A stretch of 64,000 nt of DNA from Devosia sp. XK-2 (lineage in GTDB: Bacteria > Pseudomonadota > Alphaproteobacteria > Rhizobiales > Devosiaceae): NCBI RefSeq assembly GCF_037113415.1, contig NZ_CP146608.1, forward strand, positions 3,505,001-3,569,000, given 5' to 3'. The position numbers and the translations under genes are program-made. The notes beneath the pieces are model-generated. The model worked only from the letters and a program-made list of their open reading frames with translations. It was not told the origin of the DNA and ran no database searches. This document shows, piece by piece, positions 1 through 7,681 of the stretch (position 1 is the stretch's first letter; every line of letters begins with the position of its first letter).

Positions 1-70
1 GCGCCGGACGGATATCAAGGCGCGTCTGCAATGCGCCGGGCGCGTCCTTGGCAATCATCGCATAAAGCAT
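1..70 (-). CDS. YciI family protein, N-terminal fragment cut by the window edge
   Basis: Only the first 23 codons are visible, reading MLYAMIAKDAPGALQTRLDI and onward. The start MLYAMIAKD followed by a short hydrophilic helix is characteristic of YciI/YCII-domain proteins, small dimeric proteins of roughly 95-100 residues with a ferredoxin-like fold. Their cellular role is mostly unknown. The gene starts 4 bp after the stop codon of gpsA on the same strand, so it is the distal gene of a tsaD-gpsA-yciI operon, an arrangement I recall as common in Rhizobiales. The family call rests on the first 20 residues and on context. Confidence 0.7.
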   Translation of the reverse strand, partial: MLYAMIAKDAPGALQTRLDIRPA

Positions 71-73
71 GTT

Positions 74-1060
74 TCAGGCTTCCCTTTTGAGCGGGCGGGA
101 CATCAATCCCGCAACAATAGCTGCAATATCCGCCTTGCCGGCAACTACGGCATCGACCGCGTCGATCAGCGGTGCATCGATCCCCAGACTCTTGGCCAGC
201 GCCGCCGCAACCGGTGCGGTGGCCACGCCCTCAGCCAGCTTGGCACCGGACGCGACAATATCGTGGGTGGCCCGGCCGGCGCCCAGCGCCATGCCGAATT
301 GATAGTTTCGCGATTGCACCGAAGTGCAGGTCAAGGCCAGATCGCCCAGCCCGGCAAGCCCAGTCAGCGTATGGGCCGAGCCGCCCATGGCGGTGACCAC
401 CCGCGCCATTTCCGCATAGCCTCGCGCTATCAATGCAGCGCGCGCCGATGCCCCCAAACTGGCGCCGTCCACGGCGCCGCAGGCCAGAGCATAGACATTT
501 TTGAGCGCGCCGGCGATCTCCACCCCGATCCGGTCATCAGCCGCATAGGGCCGGAAACTGGGACCGGCCAGCGCCGCTGCGAGATCCGAAGTATCGCTGG
601 CATCGTCCCCTGCCAACGTCACCGCCGTCGGCCGACCGGCCGCAACATCGGCCGCAAAACTGGGACCGGACAGCACATAGGGTATGGCCTCTGGCGCCAT
701 ATCGAGGAGAATCTCGCTCTGTCGCGCCAGCGTGCCAGTCTCCAACCCCTTGGCCGACAGCACGACCGGCCTGCCCGCCAGCAGATCGGGTTCGAGGCCA
801 GAGAGCAATGTGCGCGTCGATTGCGCCGGCACTGCCAGGATAACAATATCGGCCGGGTCCAATCGATCCGTCGCCACAATATCGGGGAGCAGGCCCTGCC
901 CCGGCAATGCCGATGCGTTGACATGATCCCTATTGATGGCCTGAGCCTGCTCGGCGGTGCGGACCACCAGCCTGGTTTGCCGCCCGGCCATGGCAGCCGC
1001 CTGCGCCAGGGCCGTACCCCAGGCGCCGCCGCCGATCACCGCTGTGGTTTCAAGCCGCAT
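74..1060 (-). CDS. gpsA: NAD(P)-dependent glycerol-3-phosphate dehydrogenase
   Basis: Reduces dihydroxyacetone phosphate to sn-glycerol 3-phosphate in the cytosol, supplying the backbone for phospholipid synthesis. The 328-residue length is normal for the family. The N-terminal Rossmann motif [10 protein letters not shown] is at about residues 10-19. The family signature [17 protein letters not shown] lies near residue 130. The segment [16 protein letters not shown], near residue 185, contains the conserved catalytic lysine. [14 protein letters not shown] near residue 240 is the typical C-terminal helical-domain motif. The start codon overlaps the end of tsaD by 11 bp, so the two genes are translationally coupled. 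All key residues that I can check are present. Confidence 0.97.
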   Translation of the reverse strand: MRLETTAVIGGGAWGTALAQAAAMAGRQTRLVVRTAEQAQAINRDHVNASALPGQGLLPDIVATDRLDPADIVILAVPAQSTRTLLSGLEPDLLAGRPVVLSAKGLETGTLARQSEILLDMAPEAIPYVLSGPSFAADVAAGRPTAVTLAGDDASDTSDLAAALAGPSFRPYAADDRIGVEIAGALKNVYALACGAVDGASLGASARAALIARGYAEMARVVTAMGGSAHTLTGLAGLGDLALTCTSVQSRNYQFGMALGAGRATHDIVASGAKLAEGVATAPVAAALAKSLGIDAPLIDAVDAVVAGKADIAAIVAGLMSRPLKREA

Positions 1061-2129
1061 CTGCTCCCACCTTCATGCCGGGTGCATCGAGCGGCCAGCG
1101 CGGCCGCGCTTCGACCGCCAGCCCGTCGACCGCGCCCAGCGCTAGCCGTTCGGCCCCTGCCCAGGCCACCATGGCACCATTATCGGTGCAAAGGCCAATC
1201 GGTGGCACGACAAGCCTTGCGCCCATCTCCGCGGTCACGGTCTGCAGCGCTCCAGCAATAGCCCGATTGGCCGCCACGCCACCCGCCACCACCAATTGTG
1301 GCGCAGCCTCCGGCAATTCCGCTCCGAACCGCTCCAGCGCCTGGCGCGCACGCACCGCGATAATCTCGGTCACCGCCGCCTGAAAGCTGGCAGCGATATC
1401 GGCCACATCCTGGTCGCTCAAAGGCGCCAGCGCCTCGGCCTGCAGCCGCACGGCCGTTTTGAGCCCGGAAAAGGAAAAGTCCAACCGCTGCTCGCGCAGG
1501 AGCGGACGCGGAAATTTGAAGCGGCCGGCATCGCCAGATTGTGCGATTTTCTCCACTGCAGGTCCGCCGGGATGCCCCAGGCTCAAGAGCTTGGCGACCT
1601 TGTCGAAAGCTTCGCCCAAAGCGTCGTCGATGGTCCCGCCCCAGCGCTCGTAATCGCCCACGCCGCGCACCAGCACGAACTGGCTGTGTCCGCCCGACAC
1701 CAGCAGCATGAGATAAGGAAATTGCACGTGATCGGTCAGCCGCGCGGTCAACGCATGGCCTTCGAGGTGATTGACGGCAATCAACGGCTTGTAGAGCGAC
1801 GCGGCCAGCGCCTTGCCCGTGGTCAATCCCACCAGCACGCCGCCGATCAGCCCGGGCCCAGCCGTTGCCGCAATCGCGTCGACCTCGCCCAGCGCAATCC
1901 CGGCCTCGTCCGCTGCCTGAGCGATAATGTGGTCAAGCCATTCCACATGGGCCCGCGCCGCCAGTTCCGGCACCACCCCGCCAAAGGCGGCATGCTCATC
2001 GAGCTGGGACCGCACCACATTGGAACGAATTGTGCCCCGGCCCGATTGATCCCGTACGACCACCGCCGCGGCGGTTTCGTCGCAGCTGGTTTCGATACCC
2101 AGGATGATGGCTTGTGCTTGCCCGGTCAC
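1050..2129 (-). CDS. tsaD: tRNA N6-adenosine threonylcarbamoyltransferase TsaD
   Basis: Transfers the threonylcarbamoyl group from TC-AMP to A37 of tRNAs reading ANN codons, working with TsaB and TsaE (t6A synthesis). At 359 residues it has the bacterial length. The ASKHA-fold start [10 protein letters not shown] (residues 11-20), the metal-binding HLEGH (121-125) and the SGGHSQ motif (145-150) are all visible. Near the C-terminus [11 protein letters not shown] and a [12 protein letters not shown] segment complete the signature. It is the first gene of the minus-strand operon that continues into gpsA and the YciI gene. It diverges from hemC across a 55-bp gap that must hold both promoters. 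The start is the only plausible one before the divergent gene. Confidence 0.97.
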   Translation of the reverse strand: MTGQAQAIILGIETSCDETAAAVVVRDQSGRGTIRSNVVRSQLDEHAAFGGVVPELAARAHVEWLDHIIAQAADEAGIALGEVDAIAATAGPGLIGGVLVGLTTGKALAASLYKPLIAVNHLEGHALTARLTDHVQFPYLMLLVSGGHSQFVLVRGVGDYERWGGTIDDALGEAFDKVAKLLSLGHPGGPAVEKIAQSGDAGRFKFPRPLLREQRLDFSFSGLKTAVRLQAEALAPLSDQDVADIAASFQAAVTEIIAVRARQALERFGAELPEAAPQLVVAGGVAANRAIAGALQTVTAEMGARLVVPPIGLCTDNGAMVAWAGAERLALGAVDGLAVEARPRWPLDAPGMKVGADAA

Positions 2130-2184
2130 GACGAACTGGTCTACTCCAAAATGAGCCTATCGCGTACACTAGGACTGCCTGATT

Positions 2185-3123
2185 ATGCAATCGCCCACCC
2201 CCTTCGCCCGAATTGGAACGCGTGGCAGCCCGCTGGCGCTGGCCCAGGCCAATCTGGTGCGCGATCTGCTCTCTAAGGCCCATGGCGTGGCCAAGGATCG
2301 TATTGAGATTGAAGTGTTTTCAACCGGCGGCGACCGCAGCCAGAAAGAAAATACCACTCTCGCCGATATCGGCGGCAAGGGCGTTTTCACCAAGGAAATC
2401 GACGAGGCGCTGCTGAGCGGACGCATCGATATCGGCGTGCATTCGAGCAAGGACGTGGCCACCGGTCTACCCGACGGCATTGTCCTGGCCGCCTTTCTGG
2501 AGCGCGAGGACGTGCGCGACGCCTTCATCTCGGTATCGGTCAAGGGCATCGACAACCTTCCCCAGGGCGCGCGTTTCGGTACGTCTTCGATCAGGCGGGC
2601 GGCTCAGGCATTGCGCCTGCGCCCCGACCTGCGCATCGTGCCCTTCCGGGGTAATGTGCATACACGCCTGCAAAAGCTGCTCGACGGGGTGGCCGACGCG
2701 ACGCTGCTGGCCATGGCCGGCCTCAACCGGCTCGGCGAAGGCCATCGCGCCACCACCATTCTCGATCCCCAGGACTTTATGCCGGCACCGGCCCAGGGCG
2801 CTATCGGCCTGGCCATCCGGCAGGGTGACACGCACAGTGCGGAGATCATCGCCCCGCTCGACCACGCCGCAACACATATGGCCATCGCCGCCGAGCGCAC
2901 TATGCTCAGCGTGCTCGATGGCTCCTGCCGCACCCCGGTCGGTGCGCTGACCACAAGGGAAAACGGTGTGCTCACCCTCAAGGGCGAAATCCTCAGCCTT
3001 GACGGCCAGACCAGTTTTCGCGCGGCAGCCAGCGGCGATGATCCGGTGGCACTGGGCGCGGCGGTGGGGCGCGATCTTCTGGACCAGGCCGGCCCGGACT
3101 GGCTCGGCCAATGGGCAAAATGA
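2185..3123 (+). CDS. hemC: Porphobilinogen deaminase (hydroxymethylbilane synthase)
   Basis: Polymerises four porphobilinogen molecules to hydroxymethylbilane in tetrapyrrole synthesis. The 312-residue protein shows the N-terminal IGTRGSPLALAQA motif, the HSSKDV segment and GTSSIRRAAQ, which contribute to the active site. The invariant cysteine carrying the dipyrromethane cofactor is in LDGSCRTPVGA, near residue 248. It is the first gene of a plus-strand run hemC-hemD-Mic60-like-hemY. Its stop codon overlaps the hemD start. Divergence from tsaD is a common alphaproteobacterial arrangement. Confidence 0.97.
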   Translation: MQSPTPFARIGTRGSPLALAQANLVRDLLSKAHGVAKDRIEIEVFSTGGDRSQKENTTLADIGGKGVFTKEIDEALLSGRIDIGVHSSKDVATGLPDGIVLAAFLEREDVRDAFISVSVKGIDNLPQGARFGTSSIRRAAQALRLRPDLRIVPFRGNVHTRLQKLLDGVADATLLAMAGLNRLGEGHRATTILDPQDFMPAPAQGAIGLAIRQGDTHSAEIIAPLDHAATHMAIAAERTMLSVLDGSCRTPVGALTTRENGVLTLKGEILSLDGQTSFRAAASGDDPVALGAAVGRDLLDQAGPDWLGQWAK

Positions 3124-3854
3124 TGCGTATGCTGATCACCCGGCCCGAGCCGGAGGCGCAGGCGACACGGGAGCGGCTGGCCGCGCTCGAGATCGAGGCC
3201 GATATTGCCCCGCTGATGAGCCGTCAGACGCTTCACGCCCATCTGCCGCCGCCCCAAGGCTTCGCGGCCCTGGCCTTGACCAGCACCAATGCCCTGCGGG
3301 CCCTGTCCGAACTGGCCCCGCTCGAGCCGGTGCTCGACAAACCGGTCTTCGCCGTGGGCGACCGCACCGCCCATGAGGCGCGGCAATTGGGATTTACCAA
3401 GGTCACCGCCGCCCAAGGCACACTTGATTCGCTGGCAACGATCATCGCCCTGGCCCGGCTCGATGGCCCCGTACTCTATCCCTCAGCCAAACATCTCAGC
3501 GGCGATCTGGCCCATGCCCTTGCCCCTTATGGCCTGATGGTGGTGACTGTTCCGGTCTATGAAATGGTCGCCGAGACCGATCTGTCCGAGGCGATCTGTC
3601 GCGACCTGGCCGCCAACATCTTTGCCGCCGCCCTCTTTTATTCCCGCCGCACGGCGGAGATTTTCTGTGCCCTGGCCGCCCCGGCCATTGCCGAGCCCCA
3701 GCGGCGCAATCTGCCCGTCATCTGCCTGTCGGAAAATGTTGCAGCGCCGCTGCTCGAACATCATTTCACTCGTGTTCTTCTGGCCGACCATCCCAGCGAA
3801 GAAGCAATGATGACGCTGGCGCTGGCTTTTGCCCGCGAGCAAACTGGGCCATGA
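3120..3854 (+). CDS. hemD: Uroporphyrinogen-III synthase
   Basis: Cyclises hydroxymethylbilane with inversion of ring D to give uroporphyrinogen III. HemD proteins diverge strongly in sequence. Recognition here comes from the start MLITRPEPEAQATRERL, the bilobed alpha/beta pattern, the TSTNALRAL and LYPSAKHLSGDLA segments, and the position directly after hemC. I chose the ATG at 3120 because it forms an ATGA overlap with the hemC stop. An in-frame ATG three codons upstream (3111) is also possible. About 244 residues is normal. The next gene follows after 25 bp. Confidence 0.93.
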   Translation: MMRMLITRPEPEAQATRERLAALEIEADIAPLMSRQTLHAHLPPPQGFAALALTSTNALRALSELAPLEPVLDKPVFAVGDRTAHEARQLGFTKVTAAQGTLDSLATIIALARLDGPVLYPSAKHLSGDLAHALAPYGLMVVTVPVYEMVAETDLSEAICRDLAANIFAAALFYSRRTAEIFCALAAPAIAEPQRRNLPVICLSENVAAPLLEHHFTRVLLADHPSEEAMMTLALAFAREQTGP

Positions 3855-3879
3855 TCGGAGCAAAGCACAAGGAAGCGCC

Positions 3880-5100
3880 ATGGCTGACACTACCGGCAAG
3901 CAAACGCCCCAAACCGATCCCAAAGCAGATGCGGGCGCCACTGGCACCGCTGCCGGAAAGTCCGGGGCCGTAAAGCCGCCTGTATTGGAAGGAACGGCCA
4001 AAGCCGCTCCTGGCGCCAAGCCAGCTGATTCGACCCGGTCGGCCAATCCCTCAAGCAAAACCGAGCGCCCCTCCACCGCGCCCGGTGAAACGTCCCAGGC
4101 CTCGAGCGCCGGCAGGGCTTGGCTGGCGGGCCTTTTGGGCGGGGTGATTGGGCTGGGGGCAGCCTATGGCCTGGCCTGGTATGGGCTATGGCCTGCATCC
4201 CCACAACTGCCGCCGCCGGCCGATCCGCGCCTCAGCCAGTTCGCCACCGCCATTCCTGAACTCGAAACAGTGACTGGCACCGTGCAGGACGAGCTCTCCA
4301 CTCTGAGCAATCGCGTCGCAGCGCTTGAAACCGCGGAAAGCGACCAACCATCCGCACCCGACCTGTCCGGCCTGGCGAGCGCCGAGGACTTGGCCGCCCT
4401 GGCGGCGCGGATCGACAATATCTCCAGCCAGGGGCCCGATACCGCGGCGGTCGAGAGCCTTGCCGCCATAGAAGACGAACTGACCGCCCTGCGCACCAGC
4501 TCGGCCCAGACAAGTGCCCTTCTGGCCGAGGCGCGCGCCGAAATCGCCGCCCTGACCGAAAGTGCCGATACAAGCGATGATACGAACCTGGCAACAGCCC
4601 GTCTGCCGCTGATTTTCTCCTCCCTCGAAAGCGCCTTTGCGGCTGGCCGGCCCTTTGAAACCGAATTGGCCGCCTTGCGCCGGGCACAGCCCGATCTGCT
4701 GGTGCCCGAGGCCATTGCCGGTCAGGCTGCGACGGGCCTGCCCCAGCCCGACGCCGTGCAAAATCGCTTTGCCGCGGTCCTGCCCGACATGCTGGCCGGC
4801 CGCCCTGCCGATGCCGACGCCAACTGGCAGGACGCGGCGACCGACTGGTTCCGGGGCCTGGTCGCCATGAGACCGACCGGCGCTGTGGAGGGCACCAGTC
4901 CCGACGCCATCATTGCACGGCTGGAAACAGCCATTGCCGCCCGCGATTTCGTCACCGCAGAGGCCGAATTGAACGCCTTGCCCGAGCCCATGCGAGCCGC
5001 CGCAGGAAACATTGCCAGCGACATTGCCCAATTGGCCGCCGCAGAGGTCTTTCTCACCCAATTGCGGCAAAACGCCCTGACCGGGGAGAACGGCGCATGA
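3880..5100 (+). CDS. Mitofilin/Mic60-like inner-membrane protein (COG4223 type)
   Basis: Alphaproteobacterial homologues of mitochondrial Mic60 lie between haem genes and are known to shape intracytoplasmic membranes and contact outer-membrane partners. This 406-residue protein has the matching layout. A disordered Ala/Pro/Thr-rich cytoplasmic N-terminus covers residues 1-78, with one transmembrane segment at about 81-104 (AWLAGLLGGVIGLGAAYGLA). A predicted periplasmic coiled coil runs from about 118 to 230, and a helical C-terminal domain from about 240 to the end. The start at 3880 follows an AAGGAAG ribosome site; an in-frame ATG at 3829 lies inside hemD and is unlikely. The last four bases overlap hemY. 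The assignment rests on layout and synteny, because the sequence itself is low-complexity. Confidence 0.75.
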   Translation: MADTTGKQTPQTDPKADAGATGTAAGKSGAVKPPVLEGTAKAAPGAKPADSTRSANPSSKTERPSTAPGETSQASSAGRAWLAGLLGGVIGLGAAYGLAWYGLWPASPQLPPPADPRLSQFATAIPELETVTGTVQDELSTLSNRVAALETAESDQPSAPDLSGLASAEDLAALAARIDNISSQGPDTAAVESLAAIEDELTALRTSSAQTSALLAEARAEIAALTESADTSDDTNLATARLPLIFSSLESAFAAGRPFETELAALRRAQPDLLVPEAIAGQAATGLPQPDAVQNRFAAVLPDMLAGRPADADANWQDAATDWFRGLVAMRPTGAVEGTSPDAIIARLETAIAARDFVTAEAELNALPEPMRAAAGNIASDIAQLAAAEVFLTQLRQNALTGENGA

Positions 5101-6482
5101 TCCGTCTCGCCTCCTGGATCATCGGCAGCCTGGTCATCGCCGGCATTGCCGCCTGGATCATCGCCCTGCCCGGCACATTGACCCTTGAATTGGCCGGCTA
5201 CCGCATGCAGCCTCGCCTGGGCACCGCGGTTGTCATTCTTCTGGTGGCTGCAGCCCTGGTCATTGCCGCCTGGGCTATTGCCCGTCGTGTCATTGGCGCG
5301 CCAAAGGCCATGGCCAGGCGCCGTGCGGCGCGGCGGCGCGAACAGGGCGTCGATGCCCTCTCCGATGCCGTTATCGCCCTGCAGGCCGGCGATCCGGCCC
5401 GCGCCCGTATCATGGCCCGCGAGGCCCAGGCGCGCCTGCCCGACAATGGCGCGGCCAAGCTGCTTGAAGCACGCGCCGATCTGGCGCTGGGGGACATGCC
5501 CGCCGCCCGCGAACATTACCGGGCGTTGATCGCCAGCGAGAAAACTGCCGTCGCCGCCCTGACCGGCCTCTATGATCAGGCCCGCGCCCAGAACCGGCCC
5601 GATGCCGCCCTGACCTTTGCCCGCAAGACCTTGTCACTGGCTCCCGAAACGGCCTGGGCAGGCGAGGCTGTGTTCAACGATCTGGCCCGCCGCGGCCAAT
5701 GGGCCGAAGCGGTTGGCATGGTCAATGCAGAGCCCAACGCGACCCGCGAACAAAAGGCCAGAAAGCGCCGCCGCCAGGCCGTCATCGAAACGGCGAGAGC
5801 CCGGGAGACTGAGACCAGCCAGCCCAATGCAGCACTCGATCACGCCCTGACCGCGCTCAAATTATTACCAGATTTCGTGCCGGCCGCGCTGATCGCGGCG
5901 CGCATCTATTCCAATCGTGGCGAGGTGCGGCGAGCGCAAAGCCTGCTGCGCCGCATCTGGCGGGCCACCGGTCACCCCGATATTGCCGCGCTCTATGCCC
6001 ATTCCCAGCCGGGTGCCTCGGCCGTCGACCGCCTGAAGCGTCTTGGCGAAATCGTCGAAATGCCGCCCCCGCACCGCGCTGCCGGCATGGCGATGGCCCG
6101 GGCGGCCATTGACGCCTATGATTGGCCACGCGCCCGCGACGCGCTGGCCGCCTTTGCCGGCAGCGACGCCACCCAGGGCGTTGCCAGCCTCATGGCCGAA
6201 ATCGAGGAGGGGCAGAACGGGGACCAGGGGAAAGCCCGCGAATGGCTGGCCCGGGCCGTTCGAGCGCCGCGCGACCCGGCCTGGACCGCCGATGGCATTG
6301 TCAGCGACGAATGGGAGCCCGTTTCTCCGGTGACCGGGCGCCTGGACGCCTTTGAATGGAAAGTGCCCGTGGCCAGCACCGCGCGCCCACAGGTTACCCC
6401 TTCCCCCGCCGCCGAAGCAGCCACGGCGCTCTTGCCGACCGAACAATCCTTGCCCCTTGCGTCGACCGAAAACGCCCAGTAA
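5097..6482 (+). CDS. hemY: Haem biosynthesis-associated TPR protein HemY
   Basis: HemY of proteobacteria is an inner-membrane protein with two N-terminal transmembrane helices and a cytoplasmic tetratricopeptide-repeat domain. It is linked to late haem synthesis and is not the Bacillus oxidase of the same name. Here residues 5-25 (LASWIIGSLVIAGIAAWIIA) and about 40-63 are hydrophobic. A basic region RRRAARRREQG follows, then helical TPR-like repeats rich in Ala, Arg and Leu to about residue 400. The C-terminal 50 residues are low-complexity. The start overlaps the Mic60-like stop by 4 bp (ATGA). Length 461 fits the family. It ends the haem operon, 37 bp before a tRNA gene. Confidence 0.88.
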   Translation: MIRLASWIIGSLVIAGIAAWIIALPGTLTLELAGYRMQPRLGTAVVILLVAAALVIAAWAIARRVIGAPKAMARRRAARRREQGVDALSDAVIALQAGDPARARIMAREAQARLPDNGAAKLLEARADLALGDMPAAREHYRALIASEKTAVAALTGLYDQARAQNRPDAALTFARKTLSLAPETAWAGEAVFNDLARRGQWAEAVGMVNAEPNATREQKARKRRRQAVIETARARETETSQPNAALDHALTALKLLPDFVPAALIAARIYSNRGEVRRAQSLLRRIWRATGHPDIAALYAHSQPGASAVDRLKRLGEIVEMPPPHRAAGMAMARAAIDAYDWPRARDALAAFAGSDATQGVASLMAEIEEGQNGDQGKAREWLARAVRAPRDPAWTADGIVSDEWEPVSPVTGRLDAFEWKVPVASTARPQVTPSPAAEAATALLPTEQSLPLASTENAQ

Positions 6483-6519
6483 AAGACCCGCCATCTAGCC
6501 GGGGCAGAGCCCCTGGAAC

Positions 6520-6595
6520 GCCGCAGTAGCTCAGTTGGTAGAGCACGTCATTCGTAATGATGGGGTCGGGGGTTCGAGTCCCTTCTGCGGCACCA
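6520..6595 (+). tRNA. tRNA-Thr (anticodon CGT)
   Basis: The 76-nt sequence folds as a full cloverleaf. The acceptor stem is GCCGCAG paired with CTGCGGC, and the D-arm is GCTCAGTTGGTAGAGC. The anticodon stem CGTCA/TGATG encloses the loop TTCGTAA with anticodon CGT, which reads the Thr codon ACG. The T-arm contains TTCGAGT. The CCA end is encoded. Two G-U pairs in the T stem and one in the anticodon stem are acceptable. No integrase or duplicated 3' tRNA end is seen nearby, so it does not look like an occupied attachment site. Confidence 0.96.
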
Positions 6596-6660
6596 CAATT
6601 TCTCAAATCGCCGGCATTGGTGCCGACCGGACCAACCCGTGGTCCGGACCGCCTGCGGGT

Positions 6661-7446
6661 CTATTGCGCCGGCGCCCCGCCCTCCAAGGCGATGCGGGCG
6701 CTTTCAAAGGCATGCCGGGCCGAGGCGCGGACGCGCAGTTCCGCGCCCTGCGGCTTGCTGCCGGCGAAAAGATGCTGCCGTTCCTCGGCGGTTGAGAGAA
6801 AGAAGGGAAACCGCTGCGCCACGCGCGAGCGGATCGAATCCACGCTCGCGCCGTAAAGGGCGACCGGAAAATAGAGCCCGGGATAGGAGCGTTCCTCGGC
6901 GATCAGTTCCGAGCCAAAGACCCGCCGGTAAAATGCGCCATGCTCTGGCCGGACAATGGCAAGGCATTGGCTGACCCCGAAATAAACCGAGGCCATGGCC
7001 GCTATTCTCAGGGTCAGGAACGGCATGGTCGGATAGGCCAGCGAAGCGTCATGGTCGGCCGTGAACCGGCTGGGATCTATGAACGTCATGCCCTGGTCCA
7101 GCATGGGGCCGAGAATATCGGGGAATACCTTCATGCTGGGCGAACGCCGATGTTCGGCGGTCAGCAGATGCAGGCGGATAGAGCTGACCAGTTCGGATTT
7201 GATATAGACGCCAAAGCTCATGCCATTGGGCACATCGTCGAGGTCGTCGATACAGATTTCTTCCGGATTGTGATCCATGAAGCCTTCGCGCGTATAGGCG
7301 CGGTAGCGCAATTTGTAGATCGGGTCGTCAATTACGCCAGGATCGACGCGGGCATAACTCACCGAGTCAAGCACGTCCATCAACGTGCCCGAGAACCGTG
7401 ACGGTGTACCGGCACGGACTGCCGCTGCGCTGTCGGAATCGACCAT
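6661..7446 (-). CDS. FeeM-like N-acyl amino acid synthase domain protein
   Basis: The 261-residue protein has a GNAT-like acyltransferase layout resembling the FeeM/NasY N-acyl amino acid synthases and, more remotely, the LuxI family. After a variable N-terminus come YKLRYRAYTREGF, which resembles the VYxLRYxVY substrate-entry segment, then FGVYIKSELVSSIRLHLL and IDPSRFTADHD. LRIAAMASVYFGVSQCLAIVRPEHGAFYRRVFGS forms the acyl-binding half. Known FeeM proteins take long acyl chains from acyl-ACP to an amino acid; whether this one does is inference. It is monocistronic on the minus strand, and its upstream region carries a CtrA-type box. The C-terminal 40 residues are Ala/Arg-rich and probably not part of the fold. 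Confidence 0.72.
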   Translation of the reverse strand: MVDSDSAAAVRAGTPSRFSGTLMDVLDSVSYARVDPGVIDDPIYKLRYRAYTREGFMDHNPEEICIDDLDDVPNGMSFGVYIKSELVSSIRLHLLTAEHRRSPSMKVFPDILGPMLDQGMTFIDPSRFTADHDASLAYPTMPFLTLRIAAMASVYFGVSQCLAIVRPEHGAFYRRVFGSELIAEERSYPGLYFPVALYGASVDSIRSRVAQRFPFFLSTAEERQHLFAGSKPQGAELRVRASARHAFESARIALEGGAPAQ

Positions 7447-7482
7447 CTGCTTCTGCCGTCTACAAAAACCTGAGACTAGAGG

Positions 7483-7498
7483 TTAACAAAATATTAAC
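7483..7498 (-). promoter_or_regulatory. CtrA-type binding site (TTAA-N7-TTAAC)
   Basis: The sequence TTAACAAAATATTAAC matches the full consensus TTAA-N7-TTAAC of CtrA, the response regulator of the alphaproteobacterial cell cycle. It lies 37-52 bp upstream of the FeeM-like start codon, where a -35 element would be expected. A second related element, GTTAA-N6-TTAAC, lies at 7517-7532. The spacing of that second element is one base short of the consensus. The match is seen directly; control by CtrA is inferred. Confidence 0.55.
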
Positions 7499-7681
7499 AA
7501 AACCCAAAGGCGAAGCGTTAAATTTGGTTAACGGCAAAACCCGCGCCATGCCGCCTTCTCTTACCGGGCGGGCACGAGGGGTGATCAATCCTGTTTGCAG
7601 CGCGCAGTGGTGACGGTTTGCCCGGAGCCGGCGCAGGGCGCCCCCGGGACATGCCTGACGAGAAGTAGTTGAGCGGGTGCG

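Noticed and set aside
6501-6513. Small GGGGC-AGA-GCCCC hairpin between hemY and tRNA-Thr
   Set aside because: Only five base pairs and no T-tract; not enough for a terminator call.
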